Assembly (NCBI RefSeq): GCF_900104135.1
Contig: NZ_FNIV01000006.1
Coordinates: forward strand, 62,001-126,000
Length of the DNA: 64,000 bases
Direction: 5' to 3'
Source of the DNA: Halomonas shengliensis
GTDB lineage: Bacteria > Pseudomonadota > Gammaproteobacteria > Pseudomonadales > Halomonadaceae
Below are positions 45,476 to 55,429 of this stretch, one piece after another (positions within the stretch are counted from its first letter, which is position 1; each line of letters opens with the position of its first letter). The notes beneath the pieces were generated by a model. The model had not been told where the DNA came from, searched no databases, and saw only the letters and a program-made list of their open reading frames with translations. The position numbers were made by a program, and so were the translations under genes.

Positions 45476-46187
45476 CCTCTGCAGCGCTGCCGGCGGCGTC
45501 CTCGTCGGCCATCACGTCCAGCAGCTCGACCTTGAAGGTCAGGGTCTCGTAGGGACCGATGGGGCCCTGGCCCTGGGCGCCGTAGGCGAGCTCGTGGGGG
45601 ATCACGATCTCCCAGGTGTCGCCCACGCTCATCATCTGCAGGGCCTCCTGCCAGCCCTCGATCACCTGGTTGACGCGGAAGCTGACCGGCTCGCCGCGCT
45701 CGTAGGAGCTGTCGAAGACGGTGCCGTCGATCAGGGTGCCCTCGTAATGCACCTCGACGCTGTCGCCGGCGCCCGGTGTGGGGCCGTCGCCGCTCTCCAG
45801 CTCACGATACTGCAGCCCGGAATCGGTGGTCTCGACGCCGTCGCGCTCGGCGTTCTCGGCCAGGTAGGCCTCGCCCTCGGCGCGATTGGCCTCGGCGGCC
45901 GCCTCGGCCTCGGCCTGGCGCTCGGCCATGGCCTGCTGCTGGAAGCTCATCAGCGTCTCGGCCATCTCCTCGTCGCTCATGGCGAGCTCCTCGCCGGCGA
46001 AGACATCACGGATGGCCTGGGTGAAGGCGTCGACGTCGAGGGTGTCGACGTCCTGCTGCAGGCTCTGGCCCAGGGTCACGCCGAGGCTGTAGCCCAGCTT
46101 CTGCTCGTCGCTCTCGATGGCGCCGAACGCCAGGGGCGCGGCACCCAGCAGGGCGGTGAGCGAGACGGTGGTCAGCAGTCGTTTCAT
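45468..46187 (-). CDS. fkpA: FKBP-type periplasmic peptidyl-prolyl isomerase
   Basis: A 239-residue periplasmic foldase. The signal peptide is followed by an N-terminal dimerisation domain of long helices (KLGYSLGVTLGQSLQQDVD to the alanine- and glutamate-rich AEAEAAAEANRAEGEAYLAEN), then the FKBP domain with VEVHYEGTLIDGTVFDSSYERGEP and IPHELAYGAQG. The ATG at 46187 with AAGGGA is chosen over an upstream one at 46211. A short acidic tail (DEDAAGSAAEDE) is unusual and consistent with halophile proteins. It overlaps the esterase gene by eight bases. Confidence 0.92.
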   Translation of the reverse strand: MKRLLTTVSLTALLGAAPLAFGAIESDEQKLGYSLGVTLGQSLQQDVDTLDVDAFTQAIRDVFAGEELAMSDEEMAETLMSFQQQAMAERQAEAEAAAEANRAEGEAYLAENAERDGVETTDSGLQYRELESGDGPTPGAGDSVEVHYEGTLIDGTVFDSSYERGEPVSFRVNQVIEGWQEALQMMSVGDTWEIVIPHELAYGAQGQGPIGPYETLTFKVELLDVMADEDAAGSAAEDE

Positions 46188-46256
46188 GGGGGTCCCTTGT
46201 GGTTCCGGCACGGGGAGGTGCCTGGGTGAATGCGAACCATGGGACTCTAACAGGGG

Positions 46257-46290
46257 CGGCCCGGTTCCGCAGCACGCGGCAACCGGGCCG
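46257..46290 (-). terminator. terminator of the tea operon
   Basis: CGGCCCGGTT and AACCGGGCCG form a perfect ten-base stem whose loop contains a further CCGC/GCGG stem. It lies nine bases after the teaD stop. Confidence 0.75.
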
Positions 46291-46298
46291 GGGGCGGG

Positions 46299-46742
46299 TC
46301 AGACCACCAGGGTGGGGCAGTGGGCGGAGCCCGCCACCCGCTGGGAGACGCTGCCCAGCAGCAGGCTCTTGTCGCCGTTGGTGCCCTGGGCGCCGATCAC
46401 GATCAGGTCGCACTCGCGCTTGCGGGCGAAGCGCACGATGGTGCGCGAGGGGCGCCCGCCCTTGACGAAGGCACGCAGCTTCTCGGCCGGCACGCCCATC
46501 TCCATGGCCTGGTTCTTGGCATGCACGGCGATCTCAGTGGCGTACTCCTTGAGGGCGTCGTCGGGGATCTCCAACTTGTCGGGCCGCACCATGGAGAGCG
46601 ACGCCTCCAGCAGGCTGTGGTGCTTGAAGACGCACAGCAGGTAGAGCTCCGCGCCGGTCAGCAGCTGCAGCCCGACACCCTTCTCCAGCGCCTTGAGGGC
46701 GCCCTTGGAGCCATCCACCGGGACCAGGATCCGATTGAACAT
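46299..46742 (-). CDS. teaD: universal stress protein regulating ectoine uptake (TeaD)
   Basis: A 147-residue Usp protein. The ATP-binding pattern [20 protein letters not shown] follows the usual G-x2-G-x9-GS layout, and [12 protein letters not shown] is the family start. In Halomonas elongata, TeaD is the fourth gene of teaABCD, binds ATP and negatively affects TeaABC transport. Position, direction and length match that arrangement: it follows teaC by 17 bases. A terminator follows immediately. Confidence 0.9.
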   Translation of the reverse strand: MFNRILVPVDGSKGALKALEKGVGLQLLTGAELYLLCVFKHHSLLEASLSMVRPDKLEIPDDALKEYATEIAVHAKNQAMEMGVPAEKLRAFVKGGRPSRTIVRFARKRECDLIVIGAQGTNGDKSLLLGSVSQRVAGSAHCPTLVV

Positions 46743-46759
46743 GGTCGCTTCTCCTAGGA

Positions 46760-48043
46760 TCAGTTGAACGCCACGTCACGCAGGAACAGGGCGATCTGGG
46801 GGAACATGATCAGCAGCGCCGCGGCCAGCACCAGCATGAAGATGAAGGGCGGGGTGCCCTTGATCACATCCCAGTAGGGGCGCTTGAAGATGGCGATGGC
46901 GGTGAAGATGTCGCAGCCGAAGGGGGGTGTCGCCGAACCGATGGCCACCTGCAGGGTGATCAGGATACCCACCAGCACCGGGTCGAGGCCGGTGGCGGCG
47001 ATCGCCGGGGCGAAGATCGGCGTCAGCACCAGGATCACCACGATCGGGTCGACGAACATGCAGGCGACGAAGAAGGCGATGCAGATGGCGATCAGCACCC
47101 CGGTGGGACCGGCCTCGTTGATGCCCACGGCCTCGAGGATCGCCTGGGGGATCTGGGCGAAGGAGATGATCCAGGAGAAGCCGTTGCCCGCGGCCACCAG
47201 GATGAAGACCACCGCGGTGATCAGGCCGGTGGACTTGGCGATGGCGTAGATGTGCTGCAGCTTCAGCGAGCGGAAGACGATGAACTCCAGGAAGATCGCA
47301 TAGAGCACGCAGGCCGCGGCCGCCTCGGTGGGGCTGAACACGCCGCCGTAGATGCCGCCGACGATGATCACGGGGAAGCCCAGCGGCCACAGCGCCTGGC
47401 GCACCGCGGTCATGCGCTCGCGCCAGTTGGCCCGGGCCTCCGTGGGCACGTCACGCACCACGGCGTAGATCACGCAGTAGACCGAGAACATCGCCAGGAT
47501 CATCAGCCCGGGGCCGATGCCGGCGATGAACAGCTCGCCGATGGAGGTCTCGGAGATGACGCCGTAGATGATCATGCCGATGCTCGGCGGGATCAGGAAG
47601 GCGATATCGCTGGAGTTGATGATCAGCGCCAGGGTGAAGGAGTCGGAGTAGCCGGCCTTGAGCATCTTGGGACGCAGCGGCGAGCCCACCGCCACCACCG
47701 TGGCTTGGGTGGAGCCGGAGACGGCCCCGAACAGGGTGCAGGAGGCGGCGGTGGAGACCGCCAGGCCTCCCTTCACGTGGCCGATGAAGGACATCACCAT
47801 GGCGATCAGCCGGTCGGCGGACTGGCCGCGGGTCATGATGTCGGCGGCGAGGATGAACATCGGCACCGCGATCAGCGAGGCGGGGCGGATGCCGGCGAAC
47901 ATCTGCTGGATCAGGGTGTCCATCTGGCCGAGGCCGTTGAACATCATGAAGAAGCCGATCACCGCGGCGGTGAGCAGCGGGATCATCATCGGAAAGCCCA
48001 GCAGCAGCAATCCGATCATGGTGCATACCATTATCGTGGTCAT
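46760..48043 (-). CDS. teaC: ectoine TRAP transporter large membrane subunit
   Basis: A 427-residue DctM-type membrane protein with about 12 hydrophobic segments. Family motifs include [20 protein letters not shown] near the start, [20 protein letters not shown] and [19 protein letters not shown]. It couples sodium flow to uptake of ectoine and hydroxyectoine with TeaB and the binding protein TeaA. The ATG at 48043 gives the length I recall for H. elongata TeaC; the longer frame upstream overlaps teaB. It lies 29 bases after teaB. Confidence 0.92.
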   Translation of the reverse strand: MTTIMVCTMIGLLLLGFPMMIPLLTAAVIGFFMMFNGLGQMDTLIQQMFAGIRPASLIAVPMFILAADIMTRGQSADRLIAMVMSFIGHVKGGLAVSTAASCTLFGAVSGSTQATVVAVGSPLRPKMLKAGYSDSFTLALIINSSDIAFLIPPSIGMIIYGVISETSIGELFIAGIGPGLMILAMFSVYCVIYAVVRDVPTEARANWRERMTAVRQALWPLGFPVIIVGGIYGGVFSPTEAAAACVLYAIFLEFIVFRSLKLQHIYAIAKSTGLITAVVFILVAAGNGFSWIISFAQIPQAILEAVGINEAGPTGVLIAICIAFFVACMFVDPIVVILVLTPIFAPAIAATGLDPVLVGILITLQVAIGSATPPFGCDIFTAIAIFKRPYWDVIKGTPPFIFMLVLAAALLIMFPQIALFLRDVAFN

Positions 48044-48072
48044 AGTGCGTTCCCCTCGGGCATTGCCCTGCG

Positions 48073-48651
48073 TCAGACTTCCGTTTCCGTGTCCTTGTAG
48101 CCGTCCAGTACCCCGGTCGAGAGGTAGACGTCCCGTGAGGTCATGTTCTTGATTGCGGTGAGCAGGTACTGGATGCCGGTGATCAGGAAGCCGAGCGGTG
48201 CCCACACGTAGATCCACCAGATCTCGAAGCCCAGCGCCGGCAGCACGCGTCCGCTGGCGCGCTGGTCAAGGATGTAGACCACCGAGTAGTAGAACAGGAA
48301 GAACATCACCAGCGAGGTGAACAGGGCGATGATGATCATCAGCACGCGACGCCCGCCCACCGGCAGCGCATCGTAGATGGCCGACATGCGGATATGGCGC
48401 CCATGGCGCGCGGCATAGCCGATGCCGGCGAAGGTGATCATGATGATCAGGATGCGGTTGATCTCGCCCGAGAAGAAGATGCTGTCGCCGAACACGAAGC
48501 GGGCGATGACATTGGCGATGGTGTTGACCGCCATCAGCAGTACGCCCATGGCCAGCAGCACCGCCTCGAGCTTGCTGAGCAGGGTGTCGACGACCCCCAG
48601 CGGACCGGGCAGGCCGGAGCGGTAGTTCTTTTCGGTTTCTTCGTCTGTCAT
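48073..48651 (-). CDS. teaB: ectoine TRAP transporter small membrane subunit
   Basis: A 192-residue DctQ-type protein with four hydrophobic segments (about 26-52, 63-84, 101-128, 147-168). The conserved GEINRILIIMITFAGIGYAARHGRHIRMSA region is the family core. It pairs with TeaC to form the membrane part of the carrier. AAGGGAG precedes the ATG. A 190-base gap with a strong hairpin separates it from teaA, so the binding protein is likely made in excess. Confidence 0.9.
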   Translation of the reverse strand: MTDEETEKNYRSGLPGPLGVVDTLLSKLEAVLLAMGVLLMAVNTIANVIARFVFGDSIFFSGEINRILIIMITFAGIGYAARHGRHIRMSAIYDALPVGGRRVLMIIIALFTSLVMFFLFYYSVVYILDQRASGRVLPALGFEIWWIYVWAPLGFLITGIQYLLTAIKNMTSRDVYLSTGVLDGYKDTETEV

Positions 48652-48788
48652 GGCTGCACTCCCTTCAGCATGCAGGTAGGCCAGGAATGGTGCCCTCGGC
48701 TGTCAGCATACGACCCGTGGGCGCCACGGTGTGCCCGCCGGGTCAACGCTGCGTGCACGCGTCGTCGAGCATGCGGCCCCCAACGACA

Positions 48789-48819
48789 CGGGGGGTGACC
48801 CGCTATGGGCCACCCCCCG
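48789..48819 (-). terminator. hairpin between teaA and teaB
   Basis: CGGGGGGTG and CACCCCCCG pair perfectly, and the inner GCCC/GGGT adds four more pairs with one G-U. It begins 22 bases after the teaA stop. The rest of the 190-base gap holds no gene. Confidence 0.6.
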
Positions 48820-48841
48820 GCACTGACGCGGCGAGGCGAGC

Positions 48842-49864
48842 TTACTCCTCGTCGGAGGTCACGGCCTCGAGGTCGGCATGGAACTGCTCAAGCAGTTCGG
48901 CGCCCTGCTCGCCGGCCATCTCGACGAAGGCCTCCTCGACCTGCGGCGCCTTCTCCTTGAGCTTGGCGATCTGCTCGTCGTTCAGGCGGGTGACGGTGCA
49001 GTTGTCGCAGGCTTCGGTGATCTTGTTCAGCGACTCCTCGGCCAGGCCCTGGATGTGCTCGATGGTGTGGTCGTAGGCCGCCTCGGAGGCGTCACGCACC
49101 AGCTGCTGGTCCTCCTCGGAGAGGCCGTTGAAGAAGTCCTGGTTGGCCATCATGGCGGTGGTGAACCAGCCGTGGCCGGTGAAGGTCAGGTGCGGGGAGA
49201 CCTCGTAGAGGCCGCCGGACTCGATCCAGAAGATGGGGTTCTCCTGGCCGTCGAGGATGCCGGTCTGCAGGCCGCCATAGACCTCGCCCCAGGGCAGCGG
49301 CGTGGGGGTCGCGCCGAAGGCGTTGTAGGTCTCGGAGAGCAGCGGGTTGGTCATCACGCGGATCTTCTTGTTCTGGAAGTCATCCACGGATTCGATGGGC
49401 TCGTCGGTGGTGACCACCATCTCGCCCTCGGGATACATCTGCAGCAGCTCGAGGCCGTGCTCGGCGTAGAGCTCGGGGAACATCTCGTTGATGGCCTTGC
49501 TCTCGTCGAAGAACTCGAGCACCGTCTCCATGTCGGTGGGCAGCAGGTAGGGGATGAAGAAGATCTGCGCCGACGGGATCAGCGAGCCGGTGAAGCCGGG
49601 GGACTGGTTGACGAACTGCAGGATGCCGCTGCGGGTCTGCTCCATGATGTCGTCGGACTCGCCCAGCTCGCCGAAGCGGTAGATCTGGACGCTGTGGTCG
49701 GAGTTCTCCTCGACATACTCCTTGAAGGCCACGGCGAAGACGTCCTGGACGTCGCCCTCGTACTCCTCGTGGGCATAACGCCAGTTGTCCGCCATGGCGG
49801 CGGAGGTCATGCCGAACATCAGCGCGCCGATACCGGCGGTGGTCAACAGCTTGTGTGACTTCAT
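48842..49864 (-). CDS. teaA: ectoine/hydroxyectoine-binding protein TeaA
   Basis: A 340-residue periplasmic DctP-type protein. The signal peptide (about 1-25, ending AAMA) is followed by DNWRYAHEEYEGDVQDVFA, and the rest is close to H. elongata TeaA as remembered, including SPGFTGSLIPSAQIFF, ATPTPLPWGEVYGGLQTG and ENPIFWIESGGLYEVSP. TeaA binds ectoines with high affinity and feeds TeaBC, recovering compatible solutes that leak from the cell and taking them up for osmoprotection. The ATG at 49864 (AAGGA upstream) is preferred to 49921. The acidic composition fits a halophile. Confidence 0.93.
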   Translation of the reverse strand: MKSHKLLTTAGIGALMFGMTSAAMADNWRYAHEEYEGDVQDVFAVAFKEYVEENSDHSVQIYRFGELGESDDIMEQTRSGILQFVNQSPGFTGSLIPSAQIFFIPYLLPTDMETVLEFFDESKAINEMFPELYAEHGLELLQMYPEGEMVVTTDEPIESVDDFQNKKIRVMTNPLLSETYNAFGATPTPLPWGEVYGGLQTGILDGQENPIFWIESGGLYEVSPHLTFTGHGWFTTAMMANQDFFNGLSEEDQQLVRDASEAAYDHTIEHIQGLAEESLNKITEACDNCTVTRLNDEQIAKLKEKAPQVEEAFVEMAGEQGAELLEQFHADLEAVTSDEE

Positions 49865-49924
49865 TCTTGTGGTCCTTCTGCAGGTTGTTGCCCGGGCTTG
49901 CGGGTGCTTGCCACAAGGCATCGA

Positions 49925-49941
49925 GTGAACATCACATTCAC
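49925..49941. promoter_or_regulatory. inverted repeat upstream of teaA
   Basis: GTGAA-N7-TTCAC, a perfect five-base dyad 60-77 bases before the teaA start, within a 92-base gap that must contain the promoter. It could be an operator; no regulator is known from the sequence. Confidence 0.35.
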
Positions 49942-49956
49942 GCGGCTGATTTCAGG

Positions 49957-50493
49957 CTAGCGTGGCCCCCGGGGAGGGTCAAGGCGCGCCACCAGGCTAT
50001 TGAGCGTTGAAAGATGGGGTTTTTTCTGCAGTTGCAGGGCGTTTTGCAGCGCTTTTTCCGCCGCCCCCTCGGTGGGCGGAAGCGGCGCCAGGGGATGGGC
50101 GAGGGCCAGGGACTCGAGGCGCGCCAGGGTCTCGCGCTCGGCCTCAAGCTCGGCGCGCTTGAGGGCCTCGCGCAGCCGGGCGACCCCCTCGCGGAGTGCG
50201 GCATCGGCCTTGAGCCCGCGGCGCAGCCTGCGCAGCGGCGCGGTGACCTCGCGCTGCCAACGGTGCACCGCGGCGAGGCCGGCCTCGGCGGCCTGGCCCG
50301 GCAGGGCGCCGTGGGTCAGCAGCCAGCAGCGCCACAGCAGCTCGCAGACGTCGATACCGGCCTGGTCCTGGAGCCCGAGACAGGCGCCTTCCACTCCCGG
50401 GCGGGCGTAGAACGCGAGGGCGAACTCCCACAGGGGATCGCTGGCGAGCCGGGCCCGCAGATCGGCGTGCATTTCGGTAGAATCGTCGCTCAT
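49957..50493 (-). CDS. TIGR02444-family protein
   Basis: A 178-residue soluble, mostly helical protein. It contains SDPLWEFALAFYARPGVEGACLGLQDQAGIDVCELLWRCWL, the recognisable core of the TIGR02444 family, whose function is unknown. The rest is a highly charged, alanine- and arginine-rich helix (about 85-150). The start at 50493 (MSDDSTEMHADLRARL, with GGGAAG upstream) is preferred over 50553. It is divergent from the ABC-F gene by 50 bases; such pairing occurs in other gammaproteobacteria. Confidence 0.8.
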   Translation of the reverse strand: MSDDSTEMHADLRARLASDPLWEFALAFYARPGVEGACLGLQDQAGIDVCELLWRCWLLTHGALPGQAAEAGLAAVHRWQREVTAPLRRLRRGLKADAALREGVARLREALKRAELEAERETLARLESLALAHPLAPLPPTEGAAEKALQNALQLQKKPHLSTLNSLVARLDPPRGPR

Positions 50494-50543
50494 CGTCTTC
50501 CCGCCGTCGCCGCCCGCGGCGGCCGCACCCTCGTGGAGCCCGC

Positions 50544-52487
50544 ATGATCGCACTGCGCCAAGTTTCCCTGCAACGCGGCACCCAGGCCCTGCTGGAGGGG
50601 GCCGACCTGACCCTGCACGCCGGCCACAAGGCGGGTATCGTCGGCCCCAACGGGGCCGGCAAGTCGAGCCTTTTCAAGCTGCTGCTGGGCGAGCTAGCCC
50701 TGGATCGCGGCGAGGTGGAGATGAGTGGCGGGCAGCGCATCGCCCATATGGCCCAGGAGGTGGAGGCGCTGGAGCGCTCGCTGCTCGATCATGTGCTCGA
50801 CGGCCATGCCGAGCTGCGCCGCGCCGAGGCGGCCCTGGCGGCCGCCCGGGAGGCGGGCGACGACCACCGCGAGGCGGAGCTGCACGGGGTGATCGAGGCG
50901 CTGGACGGCTACAGCGCGCCGGCGCGGGCCGCCCAGCTGCTGGTGGGGCTGGGCTTCGACCAGGGGGACCTGGAGCGGCCGCTGTCGGCCTTCTCCGGCG
51001 GCTGGCGGATGCGCGTCAACCTGGCACGCACCCTGTTCATGCCCTCCGACCTGCTGCTGCTGGACGAGCCCACCAACCACCTGGACCTCGACGCCCTGCT
51101 GTGGCTCGAGCAGTGGCTGACCCGCTACCCGGGCACCCTGCTGCTGATCTCCCACGACCGCGACTTCCTCGACGCGGTGTGCGACCACATCGTCCACTTC
51201 GACCGCCGCCGCCTGGTGCTCTACCGCGGCAACTACTCCACCTTCGAGCGCACCCGGGCCGAGAAGCTGGCGCTGCAGCAGGCCGAGGCCGCCAAGCAGC
51301 AGGCGCGCCGCGAGGAGATCGAGCGCTTCGTGGCACGCTTCCGTGCCAAGGCCACCAAGGCCCGCGCCGCCCAGAGCCGCCTGAAGATGCTCGAGCGCAT
51401 GGGCGACATCGCCGTGGCCCACGCCGACTCGCCCTTCCACTTCACCCTGCCCGCCGCGGACAAGACCTCGCACCCGCTGCTGGTGCTGGACGAGGCGCGG
51501 CTGGGCTATCGCCACGCGGACGGCGGCGAGACGGTGCAGCTCGACGACGTCAGGGTGACCCTGCAGCCGGGAAGCCGCATCGGCCTGCTGGGCCCCAACG
51601 GCGCCGGCAAGTCGACCCTGATCAAGTCGCTCACCGGCGAGCTGCCGCTGCTGGCCGGCAAGCGGGTGCCCGGCGAGCACCTGGCGATCGGCTACTTCGC
51701 CCAGCACCAGCTGGAGGGGCTCGACCTCGCGTCCACCCCCTTCATGCATGTGCAGCGCCTCTCGCCCACCGCCAGCGACCAGGCGATCCGCAACTTCCTG
51801 GGGGGCTTCGGCTTCCCCGGCGACGACGTCTTCGGCGAGGTGGGACGCTTCTCCGGCGGCGAGAAGGCGCGCCTGGCGCTGGCCCTGGTGGCCTGGCAGA
51901 AGCCCAACCTGCTGCTGCTGGACGAGCCCACCAACCACCTGGACCTGGAGATGCGCGAGGCGCTCACCGAGGCGCTGGCGGCCTTCGAGGGCACCGTGAT
52001 CCTGGTCTCCCACGACCGCCACCTGCTGCGCGCCACCGTGGACGAGTTCTGGCGCGTCGCCGACCACCGCGTGGCGCCCTTCGACGGCGACCTGGAGGAC
52101 TATCGCGCCTGGCTCAAGGCGCGCCTGGAGGGCGCACGCCGCGAGGCCCGCGACGACAAGGCGGAGCGCCAGGCGGAGCAGGGCGCGCCGAAGGAGGACC
52201 GCAAGGCGTCCCGCCGCGCCGCCGCCGAGCTGCGCGAGAAGCTACGCCCGCTGAAGAAGCGCCGCGACCGCGCCGAGCAGGCCATGGAGAAGATCCAGGC
52301 CGAACTCGCCGAGGTGGAGGAGGCGCTGGGCGAGGCCGAGCTCTACACCGACCCGGCACGTAAGGAGACCCTGACCTCGACCCTGGCGCGCCAGGGCGAG
52401 CTCAAGTCGCGCCTCGACGACCTGGAGGCGGAGTGGCTCGCCGCCGAGGAGGAGCTGGAGGCCAGGGAGGCCGAACTCGGTTCCTAA
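50544..52487 (+). CDS. yheS: ABC-F translation factor-like ATPase (YheS type)
   Basis: A 647-residue soluble protein with two ABC domains and no membrane segments. First Walker A GPNGAGKS at 34-41 with signature [12 protein letters not shown] and [13 protein letters not shown]; second GPNGAGKST near 350 with [13 protein letters not shown] and [12 protein letters not shown]. The interdomain linker is long and charged, and the C-terminus is a coiled coil (about 530-645), like YheS. ABC-F proteins act on stalled ribosomes. The ATG at 50544 follows GTGGAG. Its stop overlaps the convergent dtd stop by four bases. Confidence 0.92.
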   Translation: MIALRQVSLQRGTQALLEGADLTLHAGHKAGIVGPNGAGKSSLFKLLLGELALDRGEVEMSGGQRIAHMAQEVEALERSLLDHVLDGHAELRRAEAALAAAREAGDDHREAELHGVIEALDGYSAPARAAQLLVGLGFDQGDLERPLSAFSGGWRMRVNLARTLFMPSDLLLLDEPTNHLDLDALLWLEQWLTRYPGTLLLISHDRDFLDAVCDHIVHFDRRRLVLYRGNYSTFERTRAEKLALQQAEAAKQQARREEIERFVARFRAKATKARAAQSRLKMLERMGDIAVAHADSPFHFTLPAADKTSHPLLVLDEARLGYRHADGGETVQLDDVRVTLQPGSRIGLLGPNGAGKSTLIKSLTGELPLLAGKRVPGEHLAIGYFAQHQLEGLDLASTPFMHVQRLSPTASDQAIRNFLGGFGFPGDDVFGEVGRFSGGEKARLALALVAWQKPNLLLLDEPTNHLDLEMREALTEALAAFEGTVILVSHDRHLLRATVDEFWRVADHRVAPFDGDLEDYRAWLKARLEGARREARDDKAERQAEQGAPKEDRKASRRAAAELREKLRPLKKRRDRAEQAMEKIQAELAEVEEALGEAELYTDPARKETLTSTLARQGELKSRLDDLEAEWLAAEEELEAREAELGS

Positions 52488-52921
52488 CTTTCCAGCAGGA
52501 AGGTCACCGGTCCGTCGTTGACCAGCGCGACCTGCATGTCGGCGGCGAACTCGCCGCTGGCCACCTTCGGCCAGGTCGCCTCGGCACGTTCCAGCAGGAG
52601 GTGGAAGAGGCGGTCACCCTCGGCGGGTGGGGCCGCGCTGGAGAAGCTGGGACGCAGCCCCTTGCGGGTGTCGGCGGCCAGGGTGAACTGGGAGACCAGC
52701 AGCAGGCCGCCCTCCACCTGCTGCAGGTTGAGGTTCATCTTGCCTTCGGTGTCGCCGAACACCCGGTAGTGCAGCAGCTTGTGCAGCAGCCGCTCTACCG
52801 CGACTTCGTCGTCTCCCTTCTCCACCCCCACCAGGGCCAGCAGGCCATGGTCGATGGCGCCCACGGTTCGCCCCTCCACGGTCACGCTGGCGCGGGTCAC
52901 GCGCTGGATCAGTGCCTTCAT
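52484..52921 (-). CDS. dtd: D-aminoacyl-tRNA deacylase
   Basis: A 145-residue enzyme, the same length as E. coli Dtd, that removes D-amino acids and glycine from wrongly charged tRNAs. The two signature motifs are present: [12 protein letters not shown] (SQxTLxA) and the C-terminal NDGPVTF (NxGPVT), which form the active site across the dimer. The ATG at 52921 starts [13 protein letters not shown] as in the family; a longer frame reaches 52996. It is convergent with the ABC-F gene. Confidence 0.95.
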   Translation of the reverse strand: MKALIQRVTRASVTVEGRTVGAIDHGLLALVGVEKGDDEVAVERLLHKLLHYRVFGDTEGKMNLNLQQVEGGLLLVSQFTLAADTRKGLRPSFSSAAPPAEGDRLFHLLLERAEATWPKVASGEFAADMQVALVNDGPVTFLLES

Positions 52922-52970
52922 CCTCTCTCTCCCGGCGATCTGCAACGCGCGCAGGGTAGCATGTCGCGGC

Positions 52971-53531
52971 TCAGCGGCGCCCCAGCAGGTCGTCACGGAA
53001 GCCCGCCTTGAGCGGCGAGTCGCCGAGCCAGATGGCGAAGAGCGCCTCGGCCAGGGCCGGGTCGCCGCCTTCGAAGAGGGTCTCGCCGTTGAGCGCCAGG
53101 CTCAGTCCGGCCTCGCTCCAGGTCAGGGCGTAACGGTCGCCGGGCTCGACGCTGCGGTAGGCGCGGGTGAAGGCGTTGAGCCTCGGCAGCAGCTGGCGGT
53201 AGCCGGCCTCGCCGAGGTCCTCGCGGACCTGGTCACGGGTCACCCCGGTGAAGTCGTCGGCCTCGATGGCGTGGAAGTACTCGAGCTCCAGGCGCCGCGG
53301 GATCGCCTCCAGGGGCGCGGGCGTCGAGGCCCCGGGCGCCTGGTAGTAGGCGCCGGCGTAGGCGTCCCAGATCATGTAGCGGAACAGGCCGTGGCCGACC
53401 AGCTCGAAGGGCTGGCCGTCCGCCTCCAGGCTGGTGGCGAAGCGGGCGCCGTTGACCTCCACGCGCTCCGCGGCCGGGGCGGTGGCCGGGAGCGCCAGCA
53501 GGAGCAGCAGGGCGAGAATTCGGGGTCGCAT
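52971..53531 (-). CDS. periplasmic chalcone isomerase-like protein
   Basis: A 186-residue exported protein with a clear signal peptide ([20 protein letters not shown]). The mature part has [35 protein letters not shown] and [20 protein letters not shown], which fit the chalcone-isomerase-like domain found in many proteobacteria, where the function is unknown and flavonoid chemistry is not expected. A -10-like TATAGG and the word CTGTACGAAACAA lie just upstream on the same strand; the latter is shared with the yfaZ-like gene region. Confidence 0.75.
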   Translation of the reverse strand: MRPRILALLLLLALPATAPAAERVEVNGARFATSLEADGQPFELVGHGLFRYMIWDAYAGAYYQAPGASTPAPLEAIPRRLELEYFHAIEADDFTGVTRDQVREDLGEAGYRQLLPRLNAFTRAYRSVEPGDRYALTWSEAGLSLALNGETLFEGGDPALAEALFAIWLGDSPLKAGFRDDLLGRR

Positions 53532-53598
53532 GGCGAAGCCTCCTGACGGGATTCGCCTATACGGACACCGTTGTTTCGTACAGGTTCTGTCTGATGTC

Positions 53599-54444
53599 CT
53601 ACCAGGCGCGGCACAGCATGATGTCGCAGTGGGGCTCGGCCAGCAGCGACTCGGTGATCTGGCTGTGGCGGCCCAGCTGGCCCCGGCTGCCCAGCGCCAG
53701 CAGGTCGGGCGGCTGGCGCCGCAGGCGGCGCATCAGCACCTCCAGGGGGGCACCCTGCTCCAGCACCAGCTCCACCTCCGGCACGTCGTCCAGCTCGGCC
53801 ATCAGCCGTTCGACTTCGGCCTCCAGCTGGGTCTGCAGTCGTGCCACCTCGCGATCGCGCCAGCGGGCGAAGTCGCCGCGGGAGCCCAGCTCGCGCTCAC
53901 CGGGGATGTCCCAGGCGTGGAGCAGGGTCAGGCGGGTGTCGGGGAAGCGGCGCAGGGTCTCGCGCAGGGTGTGGCGCGAGGTCAGCGAGAAGTCCATGGG
54001 CAGCAGGATCTCCTCCCAGCCCTGGCTGGCGGTGTGGCTCACCGAGAGCACCGGGCAGGGGGCGCTGCGCAGCACCCGGGCCAGGGTGGTGCCGGCCACC
54101 AGGTCGGGCTGGCCGCGCTTGCGGTGGGCCCCCAGCACGATCATGTCCACCTCGCGCTCATGGGCCTCGCGGATGATCTCGGCATAGGGAGCGCCGGTGG
54201 TCGTCTGCATCAGCACCGGCGGCTCGGGCAGGGCGTAGTCCTCGCGGATATCGGTGAGGGTCGCCTGCATGTCCGCCACCACCGCCTCCTCCAGGTCATG
54301 GAGCACGCGGCGTGGCAGGTAGGGATCGAGCACGTGGATGACGTCGAGGCGGGCGCCCTGCTCACCGGCCAGGCGCACCGCCCTGGCGAAGGCGGCGCGG
54401 TTCTCGGCCGAGAGGTCGCAGGCGAACAGCAGGGTCTGGGTCAT
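53599..54444 (-). CDS. tandem universal stress protein
   Basis: A 281-residue fusion of two Usp domains. The first (1-140) starts MTQTLLFACDLSAENRAAF and ends with VLGAHRKRGQPDLVAGTTLARVLRSAPCPVL, keeping a G-rich nucleotide-binding pattern. The second (about 145-281) has ILLPMDFSLTSRHTL and ALGSRGQLGRHSQITESLL, where the motif is degenerate. UspE-type tandem proteins respond to stress and energy limitation. The start at 54444 is the first ATG; the gene stands alone between the chalcone-isomerase-like gene and thiD. Confidence 0.88.
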   Translation of the reverse strand: MTQTLLFACDLSAENRAAFARAVRLAGEQGARLDVIHVLDPYLPRRVLHDLEEAVVADMQATLTDIREDYALPEPPVLMQTTTGAPYAEIIREAHEREVDMIVLGAHRKRGQPDLVAGTTLARVLRSAPCPVLSVSHTASQGWEEILLPMDFSLTSRHTLRETLRRFPDTRLTLLHAWDIPGERELGSRGDFARWRDREVARLQTQLEAEVERLMAELDDVPEVELVLEQGAPLEVLMRRLRRQPPDLLALGSRGQLGRHSQITESLLAEPHCDIMLCRAW

Positions 54445-54535
54445 GACGGCTCCTTGGCGTGGACGCCGCGGTGGGGGTGTCCTTCAGCATGGGAGGCCCC
54501 GCGCCGGGCTGCAAGGGCGAGATGCGCGACCCGCG

Positions 54536-55369
54536 CTACCACCAGGCGTGGAAGTGGTGCACCGGGCCATGACCCTGACCCACGTCAAGCCGCCGGCTCT
54601 CGGCGAGCGCCGTCCCCAGCCAGGCCTTGGCCGACGCCACCGCGGCGGTGAGGCTGTCGCCGCGTGCCAGGCGGGCGGTGATCGCCGAGGAGAGGGTGCA
54701 GCCGGTGCCGTGCAGGTTGGACGTGTCGACCCGGGCCCCCTCGACCCAGCTGGCCGCCTCGGCGGTGACCAGCAGGTCGGGGCATGCCTCGCCACGCAGG
54801 TGGCCTCCCTTGAGCAGGGTGGCCCCGGCGCCCAGCCCGCGCAGCGCCGGGGCCATGGCCAGCATGCCGGCGCGGTCCACCGGCGCCGGGGCGTCCAGCA
54901 GCACCGCCGCCTCGGGCAGGTTGGGGGTCACCAGGTCGGCCAGCGGCACCAGCACCTCGCGCACCGCGCGGATGCCGGCGTCGTCCACCAGCACGTCGCC
55001 GCTCTTGGCCACCATCACCGGGTCCAGCACCACCCAGCGTGGGCGGCGGCGGATCAGGGCCTCGCGGATCACCTCGGCGACCTCGCGGCTGGCCACCATG
55101 CCGATCTTGACGGCGTCGAGGCGCACGTCCGCCAGCAGGGCCTCGAGCTGGGCGGCGATGAAGTCGGCGGGCACCGGGTGCACCCCGGCCACGCCGCGGG
55201 TGTTCTGCGCGGTCAGCGCGGTGATCACGCTGGTACCATAGGCGCCGAGGGCCGAGAAGGTCTTGAGGTCGGCCTGGATGCCGGCGCCGCCGCTGGGGTC
55301 GGAGCCGGCGATGGTCAGGGCATTGGGGATGGGGTCGGAAATGGTGTCGGGGAGGGTCATCGCAGCCAT
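54536..55369 (-). CDS. thiD: hydroxymethylpyrimidine/phosphomethylpyrimidine kinase
   Basis: A 277-residue ribokinase-family enzyme phosphorylating HMP and HMP-P for thiamine synthesis. [23 protein letters not shown] binds substrate; [18 protein letters not shown] and the anion-hole [12 protein letters not shown] motif with the catalytic Cys are intact. The start is uncertain: ATGs at 55369 and 55360 are both possible and neither has a clear ribosome-binding site; the first is given. The frame upstream runs on but overlaps yqaA. It is divergent from yqaA with only about 60 bases between. Confidence 0.9.
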   Translation of the reverse strand: MAAMTLPDTISDPIPNALTIAGSDPSGGAGIQADLKTFSALGAYGTSVITALTAQNTRGVAGVHPVPADFIAAQLEALLADVRLDAVKIGMVASREVAEVIREALIRRRPRWVVLDPVMVAKSGDVLVDDAGIRAVREVLVPLADLVTPNLPEAAVLLDAPAPVDRAGMLAMAPALRGLGAGATLLKGGHLRGEACPDLLVTAEAASWVEGARVDTSNLHGTGCTLSSAITARLARGDSLTAAVASAKAWLGTALAESRRLDVGQGHGPVHHFHAWW

Positions 55370-55429
55370 GTCGTCGGTGGATCGAACGCCAGGCGCCAGC
55401 CTACTCCAGGTGCGGAGGGCGACGCCATC

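Noticed and set aside
46299..49864. C4-dicarboxylate (dctPQM) transporter
   Set aside because: The binding protein and the attached Usp gene match teaABCD of Halomonas elongata, not dctPQM.
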